The notes beneath the pieces were generated by a model that was given only the letters and a program-made list of their open reading frames with translations, ran no database searches and was not told the origin of the DNA. A stretch of DNA of 64,000 nt from Streptomyces termitum (GTDB lineage: Bacteria > Actinomycetota > Actinomycetes > Streptomycetales > Streptomycetaceae): the NCBI RefSeq assembly GCF_014650175.1, contig NZ_BMUL01000006.1:186001-250000 (forward strand), given 5' to 3'. This document shows, in pieces, positions 58,164 to 64,000 of the stretch. Position numbers and translations under genes: made by a program. Position 1 is the first letter of the stretch; each line of letters starts with the position of its first letter.

Positions 58164-58973
58164 TCAGCTCCGGCCGTGCCGCAGGGCGGGGTGGGCGCCG
58201 GCGGCGACGAGGTCGGCGACGGCGGTGCGCGGGTCGCGGCCGGTGACGAGGGACTCGCCGACCAGGACCGCGTCGGCGCCGGCGTTGGCGTACGCGATGA
58301 GGTCGTGCGGGCCCCGGACGCCGGACTCGGCGACCTTGACGATGCCGGCCGGGATCTCGGGGGCGACGCGCTCGAAGGTGGAGCGGTCGACCTGGAGGGT
58401 CTTGAGGTTGCGGGCGTTGACGCCGATGATGCGGGCGCCGGCGTCGACGGCGCGCTCGACCTCCTCCTCGTCGTGGACCTCGACGAGCGGGGTGAGCCCG
58501 ATGGACTCGGCGCGCTCGATGAGGGAGACGAGGGCCTCCTGCTCCAGGGCCGCGACGATGAGGAGCGCGAGGTCGGCTCCGTACGCCCGGGCTTCCCAGA
58601 GCTGGTAGGCGGTGACGATGAAGTCCTTGCGCAGCACCGGGATGTCGACCTTGGCGCGGACGGCCTCCAGGTCGGCGAGCGAGCCGCCGAAGCGGCGCTG
58701 CTCGGTGAGGACGGAGATGACGGCGGCGCCGCCCGCCTCGTAGTCGGCGGCGAGGCCGGCCGGGTCGGCGATGGCGGCGAGGGCTCCCTTGGACGGGCTG
58801 GAGCGCTTGACCTCGCAGATCACGGTGACGCCGTCGCCGCGCAGCGCGGCGACCCCGTCCTTGGCCTGCGGGGCCTTGGCGGCCCGCTCCTTGAGCTCGT
58901 CGAGGGTGACCCGCGCCTGCCGCTCTGCGAGGTCGGCGCGCACGCCGTCGATGATCTCGTCGAGCACACTCAC
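58164..58973 (-). CDS. trpC: indole-3-glycerol phosphate synthase
   Basis: This 269-aa TIM-barrel enzyme makes indole-3-glycerol phosphate from the anthranilate deoxyribulotide. The N-terminus [17 protein letters not shown] is typical. The catalytic Lys is in [18 protein letters not shown] carries the second Lys, and [10 protein letters not shown] and VAESGV hold the late Glu and Asn. The GTG at 58973 has GGAAGGGGG upstream. The gene is separated from the DUF2752 gene by 130 bases. Confidence 0.97.
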   Translation of the reverse strand: MSVLDEIIDGVRADLAERQARVTLDELKERAAKAPQAKDGVAALRGDGVTVICEVKRSSPSKGALAAIADPAGLAADYEAGGAAVISVLTEQRRFGGSLADLEAVRAKVDIPVLRKDFIVTAYQLWEARAYGADLALLIVAALEQEALVSLIERAESIGLTPLVEVHDEEEVERAVDAGARIIGVNARNLKTLQVDRSTFERVAPEIPAGIVKVAESGVRGPHDLIAYANAGADAVLVGESLVTGRDPRTAVADLVAAGAHPALRHGRS

Positions 58974-59103
58974 GCGAGGGGCCCCCTTCCGGGACGGTGA
59001 CGGTTCTGCGGAACCCTGGGAACACGGTTCGGCCCTGTCGATGGTATCCGCAGGTGGCCCTCTGGTCCGCATCGAGCCGCGCGGTGTCCCACGGGCTGGG
59101 ACC

Positions 59104-59634
59104 TCAGGGGACCAGAGCGGAGCCGAACGGCAGGTTCCGGATCAGCGTGAACAGCGCGGTCAGGGTGCCGAGCGCCCACCACCAGGCGGGGTGGAGCGCG
59201 ATCCGGCTCGGCGTGCCGCGGACCGCGCGAACCAGCCAGACGGCGAACAGGACGGCGCAGAGGGCGTAGCCGGCGACGGCGAGGGCGTTGGCGCCGAGGG
59301 CGGCGGCGAGGTCGCCGTGGGCGACGGCGTGGGCGCTGCGCAGGCCGCCGCAGCCGGGGCAGTACAGGCCGGTGAAGCGGAGCAGCGGGCAGACCGGGTA
59401 GTGGCCGGGCTCGTTGGGGTCGACGGCGCCGACGTACGCGAAGGCGGCGGCGGTCCCGGCGAGGGTGCCGAGCGGGGCGAGCAGCCTGCGCGCGAGGGGC
59501 CGCCGCCGGAAGGCCGCGGCCTCCTCGGCCGCCCGGAGCCCGGGGTGCCACGGCGGGGCGGGCGCCGTCCCGGGGCCGGGCGCGCCCCCGGCGGCGGGGG
59601 GCGGGGTGGTCTGCGGTGTCGGGTCGGCGGTCAC
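59104..59634 (-). CDS. DUF2752 family membrane protein
   Basis: A 176-aa membrane protein with a Pro/Ala-rich cytoplasmic start of about 35 residues and three or four hydrophobic helices. The family motif is [18 protein letters not shown] followed by AALGANAL, with two Cys and one His that could bind metal or form a disulfide. Function is unknown. It lies between trpE and trpC in the trp region, an arrangement I remember as conserved in Streptomyces. The GTG at 59634 is the first in-frame start. Confidence 0.82.
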   Translation of the reverse strand: MTADPTPQTTPPPAAGGAPGPGTAPAPPWHPGLRAAEEAAAFRRRPLARRLLAPLGTLAGTAAAFAYVGAVDPNEPGHYPVCPLLRFTGLYCPGCGGLRSAHAVAHGDLAAALGANALAVAGYALCAVLFAVWLVRAVRGTPSRIALHPAWWWALGTLTALFTLIRNLPFGSALVP

Positions 59635-59721
59635 GCCGTGATTCTCGCCCGGGACGCACGACGGCGCAGCCCGGCCGGGCCGGACTGCGCCGGCCGGGTG
59701 GGACCGGGGGTCACATCGTGG

Positions 59722-59976
59722 TCAGGCGGCGGCCTTGATCGCGGCCGTCGCGCTCTCGCGGGCCTCGGCGACGGCCTGCGACTGCTTCGGCATGCCGAGA
59801 CCGGCGGCCTTCATCCCGAGGCCGACGACGCCGCCGAGGAGGATGACGCCGCAGCCGGCCCAGAAACCGGGCACGTTGGCCGCCACCATGAAGACTCCGG
59901 CGACGCAGAAGCCGATGAAGGAGATGATGACACCGGTCCAGGCGGCCGGGGTGTGTCCGTGGGCGCTGCCCGACAT
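59722..59976 (-). CDS. HGxxPAAW family small membrane protein
   Basis: An 84-aa protein with the name-giving motif HGHTPAAW at residues 6-13, two hydrophobic helices (about 14-33 and 38-55) and a short helical Ala/Lys tail. The family occurs in actinobacteria next to trp genes and has no known role. The start ATG at 59976 is the only plausible one. Confidence 0.85.
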   Translation of the reverse strand: MSGSAHGHTPAAWTGVIISFIGFCVAGVFMVAANVPGFWAGCGVILLGGVVGLGMKAAGLGMPKQSQAVAEARESATAAIKAAA

Positions 59977-60094
59977 GAGTTGCTCCTCGTAGATGTTGCT
60001 CGGTGGCGGCCTCGAAGCCGACGGCCGTCACGTGGTGACGGCGCCATTCTTCCGCACAAGGCGCCGCGAAGGTGACTCGGGGGGTCCCGGACGA

Positions 60095-60745
60095 TCACGC
60101 GTCGCGCGTCGGGTCCTCGCCCCGGTCGAGCGCCTTCCACAGGTCCTCGGGCCGGTCGGGGTCGCCCGCGGCCGGGCGGCGGGCGGCGCGGGGGGCGCCG
60201 GCGCGCTCGTAGCGGCCGCCCATCGCGGGCCACGTCCGGCCGAAACGGAGGGCGAAGAGGCCCGCGAGGAGGATGAGGAGGGCCCCGGCGGCGGTCACGT
60301 ACGGCCAGGCCGTGTGGGTGAGGCCGGCGACGGCGGAGGCCGTGTTGCCGCTGACCCGGGCGGCCTCGGCGTCGAGGGCGGCGCTGTCGGAGGCGCCGAG
60401 GAAGGCGGCGAGGGCGGCACCGGCGCCGCTGAGGGCGAGGAGCCCGGCGACCAGGAGGCGGCCGGTGCGGCGGACCGCGAAGACGGCGACGAGGGCGGCG
60501 AGGCCGACGATCGCGAGGGCGGTCGGGACGCCGGTGACGGTGCCGCCGTCGGCCTCGACGGGCACGGTGCCGCCGGCGACCGCCGCGGTGCCCTCGGCCC
60601 AGATCTGGCCGGTGGAGAGCAGGACGACGGTGGCGCCGAGGGCGCCGAGGAGCAGGGCGACGGCGAGGCTCCGCCGGCCGCCGGGGGAGGCGGCCTGGCG
60701 GGCGGCTCGGGGCTGGGGTACGGGTACGGCGGTCACGCCTTCCAC
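60095..60745 (-). CDS. TIGR02234 / Trp-associated membrane protein
   Basis: A 216-aa membrane protein of the family named for its place beside trpE in actinobacteria. There are four hydrophobic helices: near 28-45 (VALLLGALGATVVLLSTGQ), 72-90, 97-115 and 148-166. The loop SGNTASAVAGLTHTAWPYV lies outside, and a charged tail ends RPEDLWKALDRGED. It follows trpE by only six bases, and AGGGG before the GTG at 60745 sits at the trpE stop. It must therefore be made together with TrpE. Its function is unknown; a role in tryptophan transport or sensing is a guess. Confidence 0.85.
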   Translation of the reverse strand: MEGVTAVPVPQPRAARQAASPGGRRSLAVALLLGALGATVVLLSTGQIWAEGTAAVAGGTVPVEADGGTVTGVPTALAIVGLAALVAVFAVRRTGRLLVAGLLALSGAGAALAAFLGASDSAALDAEAARVSGNTASAVAGLTHTAWPYVTAAGALLILLAGLFALRFGRTWPAMGGRYERAGAPRAARRPAAGDPDRPEDLWKALDRGEDPTRDA

Positions 60746-60751
60746 TATCCC

Positions 60752-62251
60752 CTACCGGGTCGGCGAACCGTTCATCCGGTTGGCGGTGTGGACCGCGCGC
60801 AGGACGGCGGCGGCCTTGTTGCGGCACTCGGCGTCCTCGGCGGCCGGGTCGGAGTCGGCGACGACACCGGCTCCGGCCTGCACGTACGCGGTGCCGTCGC
60901 GCAGCAGGGCCGTACGGATGGCGATGGCGGTGTCGGAGTCGCCGGCGAAGTCGAGGTAGCCGACGCAGCCGCCGTACAGGCCGCGCCGGGAGGGCTCCAG
61001 CTCCTCGATGATCTGCATGGCCCGGGGCTTGGGGGCGCCGGAGAGGGTGCCGGCCGGGAAGCAGGCGGTGAGCACGTCGAAGGCGGTGCGGCCCTCGGCG
61101 ACCCGGCCGGTGACGGTGGAGACGATGTGCATGACGTGGGAGTACCGCTCGATCGACATGAAGTCGACGACCTCGACGGAGCCGGGCTCGCAGACCCGTC
61201 CGAGGTCGTTGCGGCCGAGGTCGACGAGCATGAGGTGCTCGGCGCGCTCCTTGGGGTCGGCGAGCAGTTCCTCGGCGAGGTCGTGGTCCTCCTGCGGGGT
61301 GGCGCCGCGGTGCCGGGTGCCGGCGATGGGGTGGAGCATGGCCCGGCCGTCCTCGACCTTGACGAGGGCCTCGGGGCTGGAGCCGACGACGTCGAAGCCG
61401 TTCTCGAAGCGGAAGAGGTACATGTACGGGGACGGGTTGGTGGCCCGCAGGACCCGGTAGACATCGAGCGCGGAGGCGGTGCAGGGGGTCTCGAAGCGCT
61501 GCGAGGGGACGACCTGGAAGGCTTCGCCGGCCCGGATGCGCTCCTTGACGTCCTCGACGGCGTCCTGGTAGGCGGGGCCGCCCCAGAGGGCCGAGTACGC
61601 GGGGAGCTCGGAGGCCGGGAGGGCGGCGGGGACGCCCGCGACGGGGCGGGCGAGGTCGGCCTCCATCGCGTCGAGGCGGGCGACGGCGTGCGCGTACGCC
61701 TCGTCGACGCCGGTGTCGAGGTCGTTGTGGTTGATCGCGTTGGCGATCAGCAGGACCGTGCCGTCCCAGTGGTCGAGGACGGCGAGGTCGCTGGTGAGGA
61801 GCATGGTGAGCTCGGGGAGCTCCAGGTCGTCGCGGCCGTGCTCGCCGATCTTCTCCAGGCGGCGGACGATGTCGTAGCCGAGGTAGCCGACCATGCCGCC
61901 GGTGAAGGGCGGCATGCCGGAGGCGAGGTCGCGCGGGGTGTGGAGGGTCTCGACGGTGGCGCGCAGGGCGGCGAGCGGGTCGCCGTCGACGGGGACGCCG
62001 ACGGGCGGGGTGCCGAGCCAGTGGGCCTCGCCGTCCCGCACCGTGAGGGTGGCGTCGCTGCGCACGCCGACGAAGGAGTAGCGGGACCAGCTCCGGCCGT
62101 TCTCGGCGGATTCGAGGAGGAAGGTGCCGGGGCGTTCGGCGGCGAGCTTGCGGTAGAGCCCGACCGGGGTGTCGCCGTCCGCGAGGAGCCTGCGGCTGAC
62201 GGGGATGACGCGGCGGTCGGCCGCCAGCTTGCGGAAGGTGTCGAGATCCAT
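60752..62251 (-). CDS. trpE: anthranilate synthase component I
   Basis: This 499-aa enzyme makes anthranilate from chorismate using ammonia from TrpG. The N-terminal domain has [18 protein letters not shown], which includes the LLES tryptophan feedback site. The chorismate-binding half contains [36 protein letters not shown] and [11 protein letters not shown]. No TrpG partner is adjacent here. The start lies 11 bases after the hisI stop, so both share a transcript. It is followed six bases later by the TIGR02234 gene. Confidence 0.97.
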   Translation of the reverse strand: MDLDTFRKLAADRRVIPVSRRLLADGDTPVGLYRKLAAERPGTFLLESAENGRSWSRYSFVGVRSDATLTVRDGEAHWLGTPPVGVPVDGDPLAALRATVETLHTPRDLASGMPPFTGGMVGYLGYDIVRRLEKIGEHGRDDLELPELTMLLTSDLAVLDHWDGTVLLIANAINHNDLDTGVDEAYAHAVARLDAMEADLARPVAGVPAALPASELPAYSALWGGPAYQDAVEDVKERIRAGEAFQVVPSQRFETPCTASALDVYRVLRATNPSPYMYLFRFENGFDVVGSSPEALVKVEDGRAMLHPIAGTRHRGATPQEDHDLAEELLADPKERAEHLMLVDLGRNDLGRVCEPGSVEVVDFMSIERYSHVMHIVSTVTGRVAEGRTAFDVLTACFPAGTLSGAPKPRAMQIIEELEPSRRGLYGGCVGYLDFAGDSDTAIAIRTALLRDGTAYVQAGAGVVADSDPAAEDAECRNKAAAVLRAVHTANRMNGSPTR

Positions 62252-62262
62252 GGCGCCAGACC

Positions 62263-62631
62263 CTACTCGGAGGCGAGGAGCACGTCGGTGTCGAAGCAGG
62301 TGCGGGTGCCGGTGTGGCAGGCGGCTCCGACCTGGTCGACCTTGACGAGGATCGTGTCGGCGTCGCAGTCGAGGGCGACGGAGCGGACGTGCTGGACGTG
62401 GCCGGAGGTGTCGCCCTTGACCCAGTACTCGTTCCGGCTGCGGGACCAGTAGGTGCAGCGGCCGGTGGTGAGGGTGCGGTGCAGGGCCTCGTCGTCCATC
62501 CAGCCGAGCATCAGCACCTCGCCGGTGTCGTACTGCTGGGCGATGGCGGGGACCAGTCCGTCGGGGCCGCGCTTGAGGCGGGCGGCGACGGCCGGGTCGA
62601 GGTCGCTGGGGGTCCGGGGCGCGGTGCTCAT
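62263..62631 (-). CDS. hisI: phosphoribosyl-AMP cyclohydrolase
   Basis: This 122-aa enzyme performs the third step of histidine synthesis, opening the adenine ring of phosphoribosyl-[17 protein letters not shown] and [18 protein letters not shown] are typical, and the zinc and magnesium ligands lie in [12 protein letters not shown] and [12 protein letters not shown]. It is a monofunctional HisI without the HisE domain, as usual in actinobacteria. It is the first gene of the hisI-trpE-TIGR02234 unit. Confidence 0.96.
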   Translation of the reverse strand: MSTAPRTPSDLDPAVAARLKRGPDGLVPAIAQQYDTGEVLMLGWMDDEALHRTLTTGRCTYWSRSRNEYWVKGDTSGHVQHVRSVALDCDADTILVKVDQVGAACHTGTRTCFDTDVLLASE

Positions 62632-62715
62632 GGGGTCATTGTGCCGCGCGGGAAGGGGGTGTCCGGCGGGGCGTCCACTGGGCGGACGGCGCCGCCCGGT
62701 CGTACGCTGGCGGGC

Positions 62716-63351
62716 ATGTCGACCCATGCCGCACGTGAACGGCTTCTGCTCGCTGATCTGTTGGAGACGGCCGGTCCGGACGCGCCGACGCTGTGCGAGG
62801 GCTGGCGGACCCGGGACCTCGCGGCGCACGTGGTGGTGCGCGAGCGGCGGCCGGACGCGGCGGCCGGGACGCTCGTACCGCTGCTGAAGGACCGGCTGGA
62901 GCGGGTGCGGGAGGAGTTCGCGCAAAAGCCGTACGAGGAGCTGGTCCAGCTGATCCGGACGGGTCCGCCGCGCTTCTCCCCGTTCGCGGTCAAGCAGGTG
63001 GACGAGGGGGCGAACGTCGTCGAGTTCTACGTGCACGCGGAGGACGTGCGCCGGGCCCAGCCGGGCTGGTCGGCCCGGGAGCTGGACCCGGTCTTCTCGG
63101 ACGCCCTGTGGTCCCGGCTGGAGCGCGGGGCGCGGCTGCTGGGCCGGAAGGCGCCGGTGGGGCTGGTCCTCCGCCGTCCGAACGGGCAGACGGTGGTGGC
63201 GCACAAGGGCACCCCGGTGGTGACGGTCTCCGGCGAGCCGGGCGAGCTGACCATGTACCTGTACGGGCGTACGGACGTGGCGAAGGTGGCGCTGGACGGC
63301 GAGCCGGACGCGATCGAGCTGCTGAACACGACGAAGCAGCTCGGGATCTAG
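62716..63351 (+). CDS. TIGR03085 family protein (DinB/mycothiol-dependent isomerase-like)
   Basis: A 211-aa protein with a DinB-like four-helix bundle. The N-terminus [20 protein letters not shown], then [20 protein letters not shown] holds the His of the metal site. [18 protein letters not shown] supplies two further acidic/His ligands, typical of the TIGR03085 and mycothiol-dependent isomerase group. It probably binds one metal and may use mycothiol; the reaction is unknown. It is divergent from hisI, and the ATG at 62716 has only a weak ribosome-binding site. Confidence 0.82.
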   Translation: MSTHAARERLLLADLLETAGPDAPTLCEGWRTRDLAAHVVVRERRPDAAAGTLVPLLKDRLERVREEFAQKPYEELVQLIRTGPPRFSPFAVKQVDEGANVVEFYVHAEDVRRAQPGWSARELDPVFSDALWSRLERGARLLGRKAPVGLVLRRPNGQTVVAHKGTPVVTVSGEPGELTMYLYGRTDVAKVALDGEPDAIELLNTTKQLGI

Positions 63352-63358
63352 CCGCTTC

Positions 63359-64000
63359 TCAGTCCCGGGGCAGTTCGGCGCGGCGGAGGGCCGGGACGGC
63401 CAGGGCGAAGACGCCGGAGAGGGCGCAGACGGCCGCACTGGCGACGAAGACCGGGCCGGTGCCCCACAGGCCGATCGCCGCGCCGCTGACCGGCATGCCC
63501 AGCGGGGCGAGCCCCAGGCTGCCCAGACTGGCGACGGCGCTGACCCGGCCGAGGTAGGCGGGGTCGCACTCGGTCTGGAGGAGGGCGGAGCAGAGCGAGC
63601 CGGAGAGCCCGGCGAGCAGGCCGATCACCAGGGCGACGGCGACCGCCGCGGGGAGCAGGGGCACGAAGGCGAGGCCGGCGATCGAGGCGGCGCCGAGGGC
63701 CATGGTCCAGCCGATGAGGGCGCCGGCCCGGGGCAGTCGGCCGCGCACGGCGAGGAGCAGGGAGGCGGCGCCCGCGCCGGTGCCGAAGCCGGCGAGGAGC
63801 CAGCCGATGCCGGGGGCGCCCCAGCCGCGCTGCTCCGCGAGGACGGCGAGGCCGACGTTGAGGGGGCCGACGAAGCCGAGGTCGGCGAGGAGGATGGTGA
63901 TCATCAGCGGGCCGAGGACCCGGTGGCCGCGCAGGTGGCGCAGGCCGGCGGTGAGGTCGCGGGCGGCGGCCCCCTCGGTCTTCTCCCCGGCCGGGAGCGG
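63359..64000 (-). CDS. MFS transporter, C-terminal part, cut by window edge
   Basis: At least 214 residues of a membrane transporter whose 5' end is outside the window; the frame is open to the edge. Six hydrophobic helices are visible, with [20 protein letters not shown], then [20 protein letters not shown] and [22 protein letters not shown]. These are typical of the C-terminal half of an MFS exporter of the MFS_3/EntS type. The substrate is not predictable. The stop lies seven bases from the TIGR03085 stop, so the genes converge. Confidence 0.8.
   Translation of the reverse strand, partial: PLPAGEKTEGAAARDLTAGLRHLRGHRVLGPLMITILLADLGFVGPLNVGLAVLAEQRGWGAPGIGWLLAGFGTGAGAASLLLAVRGRLPRAGALIGWTMALGAASIAGLAFVPLLPAAVAVALVIGLLAGLSGSLCSALLQTECDPAYLGRVSAVASLGSLGLAPLGMPVSGAAIGLWGTGPVFVASAAVCALSGVFALAVPALRRAELPRD

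Overview
This window is a 64 kb piece of chromosome from a high-G+C actinomycete, almost certainly Streptomyces. The evidence is third-codon G/C saturation, frequent GTG starts, very G/C-rich hairpin terminators and recognisable Streptomyces families: a secreted trypsin of the S. griseus type, RNase Sa, PdtaR, TrpM, an HGxxPAAW protein and an SPW_0924-like peptide. Gene order from polA through pyk, gltBD, lgt, trpA-trpB-trpM-trpC to trpE-hisI matches the core arrangement I remember from S. coelicolor. That is recalled knowledge and was not checked by a search. I see no prophage, insertion sequence, CRISPR array or rRNA.

Layout. 1-6.4 kb: a DUF3068 gene (cut by the window edge), a 46-aa peptide gene, a secreted lytic transglycosylase, a DUF4184 membrane protein, and polA facing it across a large hairpin. 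6.4-9.3 kb: a molybdopterin oxidoreductase of the FdhF/YdeP type and a hotdog thioesterase. 9.3-10.3 kb: about 1 kb of non-coding DNA. 10.3-16.2 kb: a complete branched-chain amino-acid ABC transporter operon (binding lipoprotein, LivH, LivM, LivG, LivF). 16.2-19.6 kb: the ANTAR response regulator pdtaR, an unusual tRNA(CAA) followed by a free-standing LAGLIDADG-type gene, and pyk. 19.9-31.7 kb: a Tat-exported 5'-nucleotidase, a decarboxylase/N-monooxygenase pair, pepN, an asparaginase/chorismate mutase pair, and an AraC regulator divergent from a GH35 beta-galactosidase. 31.7-37.6 kb: secreted trypsin, a HELTH metalloprotease-like protein, an ankyrin/HEAT repeat protein, secreted RNase Sa, a TetR regulator, a flavin/pyridoxamine oxidase-like protein and a VOC protein, with two short-period tandem repeat arrays between genes. 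37.7-43.7 kb: gltB-gltD. 44.4-45.1 kb: a VIT1/CCC1 metal transporter. 45.4-53.6 kb: a tightly coupled seven-gene operon with four ADP-ribosylglycohydrolase-family genes, a PfkB/ribokinase, a class III CoA-transferase and a CitE-like lyase. 53.6-62.6 kb: lgt, a DsbA-like protein, and a trp region (trpA, trpB, trpM, trpC, two or three small membrane proteins, trpE) headed by hisI. 62.7-64 kb: a TIGR03085 protein and a truncated MFS transporter.

How the genes work together. Most of the window is central metabolism: nitrogen assimilation (GOGAT, asparaginase, branched-chain amino-acid uptake), glycolysis (pyk), aromatic amino acids (chorismate mutase, trp genes) and DNA repair (polA). The middle carries secreted degradative enzymes and a small amine-hydroxylation pair. 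The least understood unit is the ADP-ribosylglycohydrolase operon. Six of its junctions are start/stop overlaps, five of them 4-nt overlaps, which implies one co-translated pathway. Its gene content fits release of a ribose-type sugar from N-ribosides, phosphorylation, and CoA-dependent processing of the remainder. The pathway is inferred; the gene families are clear.
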